Notes: generated by a model from the sequence alone, not told the origin. A stretch of 25,732 nucleotides of DNA from JBBEDS01 sp040881175 (GCA_040881175.1 JBBEDS010000013.1:1-25732), one strand, 5' to 3'; shown: positions 11,360 to 19,288, numbered from the stretch's first letter. Numbers and translations are program-made.

Positions 11360-13105
11360 ATGGAAGTACTAGAAAATCCCGGGATTCAACTGATTTTAGA
11401 ACGACTAAAGGCTGAAAAAGGAATAAAAAAGACCTTTTTCATCACTTGCTTCGGTTCAATTTTGGGAGCGTTCGTGCCCCTGATATATGGAAAAGTGATC
11501 AGACTGGCAGGCAATGATATATCGCCAATTTGGTACATGGCCGCCTTTATCTTTATGTGGGCTACTCTGGACCAGATACGCAACTGGACCACAAGGTACT
11601 CAGATAAAATGGGTCGCTACACGGCTTGGGATGTAGGTTCAAAGCTATTTCTGGATGGTATTTTCCATCTGATCAGGTTGCCTATGAACTTCCTGTCGGA
11701 ACAAAGATTAGGAAAGGTCGTTCAACGACTAGAACGAGGCTCCGACAGAATAGAGAGGACAATTGCCGAAGTTCTCTTCTCGCTGATACCTCACTTCCTG
11801 AGCTTAATGTTCGCCATAGTTCTGATGTTCTTCATCAAATGGCAGCTAGCCTTGATGGTACTGCTTGTCATTATTCTCTACACCTTATCTATGACTTCCA
11901 GCAACAAGAGGTTGCTTGAGTTAAGTAGAGAGGTAAAGAGGACCTGGGAAGAAGCATGGGGACATCTCTGGGATGTCGTCAGAAATGTCAAAGCAGTAAA
12001 GTCAAATACGAACGAAGACTTTGAGATAGATCGAATTAGTGGCAATTTCAACAAGTGCTACTCTAAAGAGAAGGATATAGAAAATATTCGCGATAAGATT
12101 AGAACTCTTGAACACCTGGCATTCGGGCTTGGATCCGTCTCCGTCATATCCACCGGTGCATTAATGTTACGCTGGGGAACTCTTGATGCTGGTGACCTGT
12201 TCTCGTTCTTCGGATATATCACCTTGGCATACTCCCCATTCAGTCGTCTGGCACATAACTGGCGGCTAATTCAGGAAACTATGGTCAACGAAGAGCGGGT
12301 CGCGCACTTCTTAGCATTAGAAGAAGAGGATTATCAATCCGGAGAAGATATTGAGATATCCGGCGATATCGAATTCCGCAACGTATCCTTCGGTTATGCT
12401 GACGGAAACCCAATATTGCAGAATATTAGCTTTACCGTTCAGAAAGGTCAGACCGTAGCAATCGTCGGCGAAAGCGGCGGCGGCAAAACTACTCTCGTAG
12501 ACTTGTTATCCCGTTATTACGAGACAACGGCTGGCGATATTCTGATAGGCGGTCGTAGCATTAAAGAATGGAAGCTAGGTTCACTGAGATCACAAATCGG
12601 CGTAGTTCCTCAGGATATTGATCTCTTCAATGAGCGGATTCGTCTCAACATCGCTTACGGACAGATAGAACACCTAGAGAATGACGAAGTGCTTCAGGAA
12701 GCAGCCAGGATATCTTACGCCCACGACTTCATAGCTGACGAAAAATTTGTCGATGGCTATGATCAAGTAGTAGGGGAAAGGGGCGTTAAACTCTCTGCTG
12801 GGCAGAGACAGCGAGTGGCCATAGCTCGTGCGATCATTAGAGACCCGCGGATTCTTATCCTCGATGAAGCAACCTCGGCCCTTGATTCGGAATCGGAGAT
12901 GTACGTGCAGAAAGCCTTGCAGGTTCTGATTCAAAGTCGGACTACTATCATCATCGCTCATAGACTGAGCACCATCAAAAAGGCAGACAAGATCGTTGTC
13001 CTGCAGGATGGTAAGATCGGAGAGATTGGAACCCACCATGAACTCCTTGCCATACAAAACGGCATATACAGAAAGTTCATAGAGCTACAGAGCTTTCAGG
13101 AGTAA
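11360..13105 (+). CDS. ABC exporter half-transporter (permease fused to ATPase)
   Basis: The 581-residue protein has a six-helix exporter membrane domain (about 1-310) fused to an ABC ATPase (about 325-575). Walker A GESGGGKTT is at about 369-377, the signature LSAGQRQR at about 478, Walker B ILILDEATSALD at about 497-508 and the switch His in IIIAHRLST near 532. The catalytic Glu after Walker B is present, so a homodimer would be active at both sites. Likely cargo is lipid, peptide or drug; family resemblance (MsbA/MdlB-like) does not settle it. A good SD AAGGAG (11349-11354) lies 5 nt before ATG. It is a single-gene unit with its own promoter and terminator. Confidence 0.9.
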   Translation: MEVLENPGIQLILERLKAEKGIKKTFFITCFGSILGAFVPLIYGKVIRLAGNDISPIWYMAAFIFMWATLDQIRNWTTRYSDKMGRYTAWDVGSKLFLDGIFHLIRLPMNFLSEQRLGKVVQRLERGSDRIERTIAEVLFSLIPHFLSLMFAIVLMFFIKWQLALMVLLVIILYTLSMTSSNKRLLELSREVKRTWEEAWGHLWDVVRNVKAVKSNTNEDFEIDRISGNFNKCYSKEKDIENIRDKIRTLEHLAFGLGSVSVISTGALMLRWGTLDAGDLFSFFGYITLAYSPFSRLAHNWRLIQETMVNEERVAHFLALEEEDYQSGEDIEISGDIEFRNVSFGYADGNPILQNISFTVQKGQTVAIVGESGGGKTTLVDLLSRYYETTAGDILIGGRSIKEWKLGSLRSQIGVVPQDIDLFNERIRLNIAYGQIEHLENDEVLQEAARISYAHDFIADEKFVDGYDQVVGERGVKLSAGQRQRVAIARAIIRDPRILILDEATSALDSESEMYVQKALQVLIQSRTTIIIAHRLSTIKKADKIVVLQDGKIGEIGTHHELLAIQNGIYRKFIELQSFQE

Positions 13106-13111
13106 ATTTAG

Positions 13112-13136
13112 CCCGCCCTCACAGGCGGGTTTTATA
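13112..13136 (+). terminator. Intrinsic terminator of the ABC transporter gene
   Basis: CCCGCC (13112-13117), loop CTCACA, GGCGGG (13124-13129), then TTTTATATT. Confidence 0.88.
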
Positions 13137-13144
13137 TTATAAAA

Positions 13145-13153
13145 TGATATAAT
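13145..13153 (+). promoter_or_regulatory. Extended -10 promoter directly before the 13162 gene
   Basis: TGA-TATAAT is a perfect extended -10. The -35 region falls in the preceding terminator hairpin and shows no hexamer. The ATG is 8 nt after the -10, so the transcript should be leaderless. Confidence 0.6.
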
Positions 13154-13161
13154 TAATTTAT

Positions 13162-13662
13162 ATGGACACTGGACCAACTTATCTTTACCATGGCAGTGGG
13201 CAAAAAATAGTCGAGAATTTACAGCCCACAATGGAAAAATCCACGCTGGACCACACTCATACGCGCCCAGCTGTATTTGCGACCGAGAGAAAAGACGTTG
13301 CCTCTCTTTTTATGTTTCCACTAGATACATTAGCTAGTATAGGCTTTGAAAATGGCCTGGCATATATCTGCATCTGGGGGACTCGAGAAGAATTCAAGCC
13401 TCACGACAAAGGAGGATATTTATATACCCTTCTTATGGATTCGTTCGAGAAAGTGGGGAAAGAGTATGAATGGCAAAGTTTTGAAAAAGTTAAACCGAAA
13501 AAGGTAGAATATTTTAAATCTGTCATAGATGGCATGATAGAATGTGGAGCCTGTGTATATTTCATCAACGATGAAGAGGTTTTTGATCAGATAAGAGATA
13601 ACAAAGAGAATAGGATACCGATTCTACGCCAATTAATACCGGAGAATCAAAAGTCTGAATAA
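13162..13662 (+). CDS. Small cytosolic protein, weakly ADP-ribosyltransferase-like
   Basis: I cannot assign a named family. The 166-residue protein has no signal peptide or membrane segment. Its N-terminal pattern, YLYHGSG (about 7-13), then LQP, then VFATERKDVASLF (about 38-50), is of the kind found in small ART/PARP-fold proteins (His in the first strand, a vFAT strand, then a helix with Ala/Phe). A later GGYLYTL and EYEWQSF supply a possible conserved Glu. This is pattern-level inference only. It could act on NAD, nucleic acid ends or nothing enzymatic. The gene stands alone with its own extended -10 promoter and lacks an SD. Its downstream end faces a minus-strand terminator. Confidence 0.6.
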   Translation: MDTGPTYLYHGSGQKIVENLQPTMEKSTLDHTHTRPAVFATERKDVASLFMFPLDTLASIGFENGLAYICIWGTREEFKPHDKGGYLYTLLMDSFEKVGKEYEWQSFEKVKPKKVEYFKSVIDGMIECGACVYFINDEEVFDQIRDNKENRIPILRQLIPENQKSE

Positions 13663-13667
13663 GTATA

Positions 13668-13695
13668 ATTAAAAAGGGACCCATTGCTGGGTCCC
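13668..13695 (-). terminator. Intrinsic terminator of the minus-strand secreted protein gene
   Basis: A perfect 8-bp stem GGGACCCA/TGGGTCCC with loop TTGC (13676-13695). On the minus strand it is followed by TTTTTAATT, so it ends leftward transcription from the gene at 13728-14099. Confidence 0.85.
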
Positions 13696-13727
13696 CTCGG
13701 TAAGCACTCGCTCGTCGGGAAACAAGA

Positions 13728-14099
13728 TTACTGCAGAGTCGTACTCGCAATGACCTTGCCGTCCTTCTGAAGCTGGGCGCTCATGATCTGGGATGGTGCT
13801 GGCCTTGACCGGCCGGCGATCAGGTTTGCCTTGTAGACGTAGCCCCTCGTTTGGGTAACTCCGTCCTTGTCTCGGTATTGGAGAGTGAGCTCCACTTTGC
13901 CGAGCCAACCCAATGGAGCATGCTTCTCGCCTCGGAAAGAGACGAAGCCACTATAATCCTTGGGCGGCCGCACGTTCATGACGCACGCACCATCCTCGCT
14001 GCAGGCGGTCTCAATCTTGTCAGCCGGATCGCCGACTGAGAGAAAGACACCAACCGCTACTACAAAGAGCAAGAAACTCATCATTGGCAAGCTACGCAT
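13728..14099 (-). CDS. Small secreted or membrane-anchored protein, GC-rich, possibly acquired
   Basis: The 123-residue product has an N-terminal hydrophobic helix (about 6-22, MMSFLLFVVAVGVFL) and a mature part of about 100 residues with two Cys (ETACSEDGACV) that could form a disulfide, then beta-like sequence. I recognise no family. The gene is well supported: SD GGAGG (14111-14107) 7 nt before ATG, a near-perfect consensus promoter and a strong terminator. Base composition is unusual: I count about 56% GC over this gene, while neighbouring genes are visibly much more AT-rich. Self-contained control signals plus composition suggest horizontal acquisition. The helix may be a cleaved signal peptide or an anchor. 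Confidence 0.75.
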   Translation of the reverse strand: MRSLPMMSFLLFVVAVGVFLSVGDPADKIETACSEDGACVMNVRPPKDYSGFVSFRGEKHAPLGWLGKVELTLQYRDKDGVTQTRGYVYKANLIAGRSRPAPSQIMSAQLQKDGKVIASTTLQ

Positions 14100-14135
14100 T
14101 GCGATTCCTCCAGAACTGAATATCAGTATACTACT

Positions 14136-14165
14136 ATTATATCACATCAAAACCCCAATTGTCAA
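14136..14165 (-). promoter_or_regulatory. Consensus promoter of the minus-strand secreted protein gene
   Basis: On the minus strand: TTGACA (14165-14160), 18-nt spacer, TATAAT (14141-14136), with extended TGA (14144-14142). All twelve hexamer bases match consensus, making it the best promoter in the window. The start near 14129 gives a leader of about 30 nt with an SD. Confidence 0.8.
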
Positions 14166-14190
14166 GGCCAGAAAAGTGAGTATTCTGGCC
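14166..14190 (-). terminator. Hairpin at the end of the PEGA gene (terminator-like)
   Basis: An 8-bp inverted repeat GGCCAGAA/TTCTGGCC with a 9-nt loop abuts the stop codon of the minus-strand PEGA gene. The following minus-strand bases are TTGACAATT, not a good T-run; they are the -35 of the next gene. Termination is plausible but not assured. On the plus strand the tail is TATTTT. Confidence 0.45.
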
Positions 14191-15062
14191 TATTTTAGCG
14201 ATATTTTGGCTAATTCTTCGCCATTAAATTTGAAGATGGAGTCGGTACTCTTGTCGTAAAGAAACGGTCCAGATACTGTAACAATATCGAAAATATTTAT
14301 GCCATCGCGATCATCTATCTCGATGAGTTTAAGAGTGCCGCCAACATCGATTATCAAATGGGCAGAATCTTTGTACCATTGGATATCATTAATTTTCTGA
14401 GAGAACCTAGTCACTAAAACCTTGTCGCCAGCTACTTTGTATGGCTGACTATCAGCATTGTTCAGCCACTCAACCCACACCTCGCCACCTTTAAATGTGG
14501 CTACTTTGATATTATCCGGTGACTTATTAATCTTTTCTTCCTGATTACCTTCATCCGTCTTCTTTGTGATTAATGTTTTTTGTCCATTCTCAAGGGAAAT
14601 GGATTCGATCTGTTTGCCATCGCCGACAATAGCCTGTCTCTTGCTCGTATCAAATTCTACAGTTTTAACCGTCTTAAAAGAACTAGAAGCTACAAACTCC
14701 TCAGTAAATTCTTTAGGCAATAATACTACCTTAGGAAAGCTGGTGAAAAATCCAGCATCTACGGTTATTAACTTCTCCCAGGGCTGGTACTCATCGTTTT
14801 GAACTCTGATGCTATATGTCCTCGGCAGTAGACGGCCTTTTGAGAAGGCCCTGCCAAGAAAAGATGTATCGCCAGCTAACTCTTCATTGATATATATTTC
14901 AGCATCTATGTTAGCCCTAACCTCAAAGGAACCTGTTTTAATGAACCGGTCTTTGATAAAATCATACTTGTATCCCAACGCAAAAATGACTATAAGATAG
15001 CTGGCGACAAGGAATAAAAGTGTTGAGAAATAGAAAAGAATACTCTTCGTGCTCTTCTTCAT
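14190..15062 (-). CDS. PEGA-domain membrane protein
   Basis: The 290-residue protein has an N-terminal membrane helix (about 8-30) and then an extracytoplasmic PEGA-like domain (about 44-118): GSFEVRANIDAEIYINEEL, GRLLPRTYSIRVQNDEYQPW and a VVLLPK end. PEGA domains are small beta-sandwiches linked to cell-surface layers. The rest (about 120-290) is beta-rich and may form a propeller-like repeat; no catalytic motif is visible. The start at 15062 has no SD; a -10-like TATATT (minus strand 15078-15073) lies 10 nt before ATG, suggesting a leaderless transcript. It diverges from mreB, sharing an 87-nt promoter region. Confidence 0.75.
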   Translation of the reverse strand: MKKSTKSILFYFSTLLFLVASYLIVIFALGYKYDFIKDRFIKTGSFEVRANIDAEIYINEELAGDTSFLGRAFSKGRLLPRTYSIRVQNDEYQPWEKLITVDAGFFTSFPKVVLLPKEFTEEFVASSSFKTVKTVEFDTSKRQAIVGDGKQIESISLENGQKTLITKKTDEGNQEEKINKSPDNIKVATFKGGEVWVEWLNNADSQPYKVAGDKVLVTRFSQKINDIQWYKDSAHLIIDVGGTLKLIEIDDRDGINIFDIVTVSGPFLYDKSTDSIFKFNGEELAKISLK

Positions 15063-15113
15063 AAGTCATATGAATATACATTAAAATCAGGTTTTTGTAA
15101 ACCCTTAGTTTTC

Positions 15114-15142
15114 TTGCTAAGTTACCGAAAAGCTTGTAAATT
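15114..15142 (+). promoter_or_regulatory. Promoter candidate of mreB and the glycan cluster
   Basis: TTGCTA (15114-15119), 17-nt spacer, TAAATT (15137-15142). Each hexamer matches consensus at four of six bases. The ATG at 15150 is 7 nt after the -10, so the mRNA would be leaderless. Confidence 0.45.
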
Positions 15143-15149
15143 AAACTCA

Positions 15150-16157
15150 ATGTTTGTAAAGAAAATAGGCATAGACCTAGGCACCACAAACACGCTCGTC
15201 TTTGTTCCCAATAAAGGATTGGTTATTAATGAGCCGTCCGTTGTCGCTATCTCAATACTCGACAACAAGATAATTGCTGTCGGAAATTATGCCAAAGAGA
15301 TGATCGGGCGCGCACCGGATAGCATCATTGTTTCCCGTCCTTTAAGAGATGGTGTTATTGCTGATTACCGCGTTACCGAGGCAATGCTTAAATATTTCAT
15401 AACCAAAGCTGCCGGACGTTTTGGTTTCGTTAAGCCTGAGATATTAGTCTCTGTACCGGCTGGTATTACCTCAACTGAAAGACGTGCTGTTATTGAGGCG
15501 ACAATCAATGCCGGAGCAAAAGCGGCATACCTAGTCAAAGAGCCCGTCCTTGCTGCAATTGGGGCCAAGGTACCAATTAATAGTCCTATCGGTAATTTAA
15601 TACTAAATATTGGGGGAGGGACATCAGACGTTGCAGTCATCAGTCTTGGCGGTATTGTCAGCTGGGCCTCGGCCAGAGTCGGGGGTAACAAGATTGATGG
15701 AGCCATAGTTGAGTACATAAAGAAAAAACACGGTCTGGCTATAGGGGAACGGACGGCTGAGTTGATTAAAATCGCGATTGGCAATGCAGTTAAGCAAACT
15801 ACGGAGGAGAAAATAAATGTTAGGGGTCGGGACCTGACTACTGGTTACCCTAAAACAATAGAGATAACTTCAAATGAAATTACGGACGCGATACAGGAAC
15901 AGCTCAGGGAGATCGTGCAAACCGTAAAAAATGTATTACAAGAGACGCCGCCGGAATTATGTTCAGATATTATGGATAAAGGAATGGTGATATCTGGAGG
16001 TGGGGCGTTATTAAAAAACATCGATGTCTTAATCACTAGGATCACGGGGGTATCAGCACGAATAGCTGACGACCCATTGCTTTGCGTCGCTCGCGGTACC
16101 GGCATTGTTCTCGAGAACCTTGAAGTTTACAAGAAGAATATTATGGCCAAACGCTAA
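15150..16157 (+). CDS. mreB: Rod shape-determining protein MreB
   Basis: MreB is the bacterial actin that polymerises under the membrane and positions wall synthesis. The 335 residues carry the actin-fold nucleotide motifs: phosphate-1 GIDLGTTNT (7-15), phosphate-2 NIGGGTSDVAVIS (about 152-164) and the adenosine loop VISGGGALL (about 282-290). The ATG at 15150 is preferred over an in-frame TTG at 15114, which lies in the promoter and adds no conserved sequence. mreC/mreD/rodA do not follow; instead a glycosyltransferase starts 6 nt downstream, linking MreB to surface-glycan synthesis in one transcript. Confidence 0.95.
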   Translation: MFVKKIGIDLGTTNTLVFVPNKGLVINEPSVVAISILDNKIIAVGNYAKEMIGRAPDSIIVSRPLRDGVIADYRVTEAMLKYFITKAAGRFGFVKPEILVSVPAGITSTERRAVIEATINAGAKAAYLVKEPVLAAIGAKVPINSPIGNLILNIGGGTSDVAVISLGGIVSWASARVGGNKIDGAIVEYIKKKHGLAIGERTAELIKIAIGNAVKQTTEEKINVRGRDLTTGYPKTIEITSNEITDAIQEQLREIVQTVKNVLQETPPELCSDIMDKGMVISGGGALLKNIDVLITRITGVSARIADDPLLCVARGTGIVLENLEVYKKNIMAKR

Positions 16158-16163
16158 TACGTA

Positions 16164-17273
16164 ATGGCTACTGACATTAAAAATTTAAAGATAGCCCTGG
16201 TTCACGACTGGCTATTGGGTGTAGGTGGTGCTGAGAAAGTGGTAAAAACATTACACGAAATATTTCCCTCAGCCCCGATATATACGCTGCTTCATAACAA
16301 AAAGTTTACGGAGAAGTTCCTGCCCAATGTAGAGATCCGCTCTACATTCCTGCAGAAGATATTCAACTTTACCAAAAGCCACAAGACTCTCCTTCCTCTC
16401 ATGCCGATAGCAGTAGAGTCTTTGGACTTGAGCGAATTCGACGTCGTCATTTCATCTTCAGTTACTTTCGCCAAAGGGTTAATATTGAAACCTCAAACCT
16501 TGCACATCTGCTATTGTCATAGTCCGACAAGGCAAATATGGGATTGGCACTCTGAGTACAAGAAAGAGTCAAAGCAATCGAACAGGTTAGTGAATTCTGT
16601 CTTCCAACATCTTCTTCGTATTTGGGACAGGCATGCTTCAACGAGAGTAGATCAATTCATAGCAACTTCGGAGAATGTAAAACACCGGATCCAGAAATAT
16701 TACCAAAGAAATTCAGAGTTGATATATCCGCCTGTAGACCTAGTCTCGGCTAATCAGACGGAAAAAGGAGAATACTTTTTAATCGTCAGCCGGTTGTTCA
16801 AGCATAAGAATGTGGGGATAGCCGTCGAAGCGTTTAATAAACTCGGCTGGCCGTTAGTAATAATAGGGGAGGGACCAGAATATAAAAAGCTGAGGAAGAT
16901 GGCTGAAAAGAATGTAAAATTCATGGGCTATCAGCCAGATGATCTCGTACAGAAATATTATGCCGGCTGCAGCGGCTTCATAATGCCGCAAGAAGAAGAC
17001 TTTGGCATTACACCTATAGAGGCCATGGGCCATGGCAAGCCTGTGCTGGCGCTAAAACGAGGTGGAGCCTTGGAGTATGTCCAAGAGGGAATAAACGGCG
17101 AGTTTTTCGAAGACCCGACAGAAGAAGTTCTGGCCGATGGAGTAAGGCGTATCAGAGATAACATATCTAAATATGACCCCTCCGAAATAAAAAGAACCGT
17201 TGAGCGATTCTCTCGCACACGGTTCGAGTCTGAAATAAAGAACTTAATCAGCAGCTATGTCTTACCCTCCTAA
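16164..17273 (+). CDS. Family 4 glycosyltransferase (GT-B)
   Basis: A 369-residue retaining, nucleotide-sugar-dependent transferase of the WbaZ/mannosyltransferase type. The N-terminal half begins KIALVHDWLLGVGGAEKV, the acceptor domain of GT4 enzymes with the Gly-Gly-Ala-Glu loop. The C-terminal donor domain has LIVSRLFKHKN, GEGPEYKKL and the EX7E motif in EEDFGITPIEAMGHGKPV (about 275-292). No membrane helix is seen, so it works at the inner membrane face. It overlaps the next gene by 17 nt, a sign of translational coupling. Sugar and acceptor are unknown. Confidence 0.9.
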   Translation: MATDIKNLKIALVHDWLLGVGGAEKVVKTLHEIFPSAPIYTLLHNKKFTEKFLPNVEIRSTFLQKIFNFTKSHKTLLPLMPIAVESLDLSEFDVVISSSVTFAKGLILKPQTLHICYCHSPTRQIWDWHSEYKKESKQSNRLVNSVFQHLLRIWDRHASTRVDQFIATSENVKHRIQKYYQRNSELIYPPVDLVSANQTEKGEYFLIVSRLFKHKNVGIAVEAFNKLGWPLVIIGEGPEYKKLRKMAEKNVKFMGYQPDDLVQKYYAGCSGFIMPQEEDFGITPIEAMGHGKPVLALKRGGALEYVQEGINGEFFEDPTEEVLADGVRRIRDNISKYDPSEIKRTVERFSRTRFESEIKNLISSYVLPS

Positions 17274-18159
17274 AATTTTTGTTATAGTACTGCAGTATAA
17301 CAACTCCCGAGATACTATCGGGTGTTTGGAGTCTGCGAAAGAGCTTGGATACCCAGAGACACACATAGTTGTAATCGATAATGCCTCGTCCATCGATCAC
17401 GTAAATAATATAAGGTTCTTCGTTGAAAACCAAGAGAAAAAAGACAGAATAACCTTAATTGAAAACAAGACAAACACTGGCTATGCCGGAGGCAATAATA
17501 CAGGTATTCGATTCGCTTTAAAGAATAAGGCGGACTATGTATTAATACTAAACCCTGACGTGCGTGTTAAACCTAATCTGTTAGACGAAATGCTTGGAGC
17601 AGAAAGGCTTAGTCCTAATGTCGGGCTGGTCGGGACTGGAATAGATGAAGGCGACAGGATTATTAACTGTGGCAAAATAGAATGGCTGAACCCGGAGCTT
17701 AGACACGAGAAACAGGAGATCGGTAATTTACTGGATAAAGACTGCTACATACCTGGCAACACCATATTGATAAAAAAGAGTGTTATAAAAAAGATTGGCA
17801 TGCTGGACGAAAAATACTTTCTATATTTTGAAGATGCGGATTTCTGTCAGCGAGCTAAGAGGGAAGGTTTTAATTTGGTTACAATACAAGATGCCCTGGT
17901 TAACCATTCCGTATCTTCTTCAACCTCCAGTTTAGGCTCTGCTCTTTTGCTACGCTACCACTATAGAAATGCCCACTTATTCAACTCAAAGAATGGCCCT
18001 TGGTATGTAAAAATCGCATTGCCGTTTTGGTCTTTTTACATTATAATAAAGCAGCTTGCGAAAATAGTTCTGTCGCCAAGAAAGCGCAAAATCTCAAAGG
18101 CCATACTAGCCGGGGTGACAGATTTTTACAAAGGCAGATTCGGAAAAATAGCGGCCTAA
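17257..18159 (+). CDS. Family 2 glycosyltransferase, rhamnosyltransferase-like
   Basis: The 300-residue GT-A enzyme shows IFVIVLQYNNS, VVIDNAS, the NTGYAGGNNTGI loop and the metal-binding YVLILNPDV, followed by an acceptor segment MLDEKYFLYFEDADFCQRA. This layout is typical of dTDP-rhamnose-type GT2 enzymes. A hydrophobic C-terminal stretch (about 250-270) may touch the membrane. Its start is inside the end of the preceding GT4 gene. It is similar in plan to the GT2 at 22903-23715, so the two are probably paralogues. Confidence 0.9.
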   Translation: MSYPPKIFVIVLQYNNSRDTIGCLESAKELGYPETHIVVIDNASSIDHVNNIRFFVENQEKKDRITLIENKTNTGYAGGNNTGIRFALKNKADYVLILNPDVRVKPNLLDEMLGAERLSPNVGLVGTGIDEGDRIINCGKIEWLNPELRHEKQEIGNLLDKDCYIPGNTILIKKSVIKKIGMLDEKYFLYFEDADFCQRAKREGFNLVTIQDALVNHSVSSSTSSLGSALLLRYHYRNAHLFNSKNGPWYVKIALPFWSFYIIIKQLAKIVLSPRKRKISKAILAGVTDFYKGRFGKIAA

Positions 18160-18172
18160 ATATTTCAATCAA

Positions 18173-19288
18173 ATGCTTAAGATAGGAATTGAGTGCGAAT
18201 CTATCGAAGACCAGACATGGGGCGTCGGTAGAATGATAACAAAACTTCTTGAAGAAATATCTAAAAGACCTGAACTCCAAAAAGAGTTCAGATTTTTTCT
18301 TTATTTCAAGGCCAGAATTCCCAATCTGCCATATCTTGATAATCCAATCTTCATAAAAAAAGTGGTTAAAGTTCCAGGGGTGCCATCATCATTCAGCTTG
18401 TACTATTATCTATTCCTCCCCGTTAAGCTCTACTTTGAAAAGCTGGATCTCGTGTTCTTCCCGAATTATATGCTACCAATAATCTTCAGGGGGAAGTCGC
18501 TAGTCGTACTGACAGAAGACATATTTTATGAATTCAAATCAGGCTCTTTGCCTTTCAGATATAAGCTCGCATACAAAATATTTTCGACTTGGGCGGCCAA
18601 ACATGCTAATAAGATCATGGCTGTATCCGAATCATCGAAAAAGAATGTCGCCGAGCTATTCCATATTCCGGAAAACAAGGTAGTAGTAAACCAGCATGGA
18701 ATAGAACGACCGGCAAATAGACCAAGCGCAGATAAAGAAAATCATGTTCTATACGTCGGGCAGGCATTCCCCAGGCGGCACCTGAAAGAAACGATGCTAG
18801 CTTTTGAAAAAATATCTTCTCAATTTACCAATTTGAATTTAGTAGCCGTAGGCAAGGATAAATACAATCCGCCAATAATTAAGGAACTGAAAGAAGATAT
18901 CAATAAGCGCCTCGGTCGTGAGGCTATAATATACAAAGATTACATTCCCCAAGAAGAGCTGGAGAATCTTTACGCCAAAGCCAAGCTAATAATCTATGTA
19001 TCTTCAAAAGAGGCATTCGGTCTGCCACCCATAGAAGCTCTGGCTTACGGCACGCCAGCAGTAGTTGCCAAGGAGTCGATCACCAAAGAAATATTTGGTG
19101 ATAGCGCCTTCTTCGTTGAAAAACCAGACGATATTAATTCAATAGCTGGCACCCTCTCAGAGGCTCTAAATGATGAGAATAAGCGGAAAGAGATAGTTAA
19201 TTCAGCTGAGGAGATACTGGGTAGATATACCTGGCAAAAACATACAGATAGATTTATTAATATATGCAGAAACATTTCACAAAACTAA
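18173..19288 (+). CDS. Family 4 glycosyltransferase (GT-B)
   Basis: The 371-residue protein starts KIGIECESIEDQTWGVGRM, followed by a GT4 acceptor domain with a hydrophobic patch at about 85-115. The donor domain includes HVLYVGQAFPRRHLKETM, then VAVGKD and the EX7E motif SKEAFGLPPIEALAYGTPAV (about 280-299). It probably adds one sugar of the repeat unit at the cytoplasmic membrane face. It begins 13 nt after the GT2 and overlaps the next gene by 25 nt. Confidence 0.9.
   Translation: MLKIGIECESIEDQTWGVGRMITKLLEEISKRPELQKEFRFFLYFKARIPNLPYLDNPIFIKKVVKVPGVPSSFSLYYYLFLPVKLYFEKLDLVFFPNYMLPIIFRGKSLVVLTEDIFYEFKSGSLPFRYKLAYKIFSTWAAKHANKIMAVSESSKKNVAELFHIPENKVVVNQHGIERPANRPSADKENHVLYVGQAFPRRHLKETMLAFEKISSQFTNLNLVAVGKDKYNPPIIKELKEDINKRLGREAIIYKDYIPQEELENLYAKAKLIIYVSSKEAFGLPPIEALAYGTPAVVAKESITKEIFGDSAFFVEKPDDINSIAGTLSEALNDENKRKEIVNSAEEILGRYTWQKHTDRFINICRNISQN

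Noticed and set aside
13851..14259. Plus-strand frames opposite the GC-rich secreted protein gene
   Set aside because: The minus-strand gene has promoter, SD, signal peptide and terminator; the plus-strand frames have none.
15114..15149. TTG start for mreB
   Set aside because: The extra residues are not found in MreB, and the segment matches promoter elements. ATG 15150 gives the standard N-terminus.
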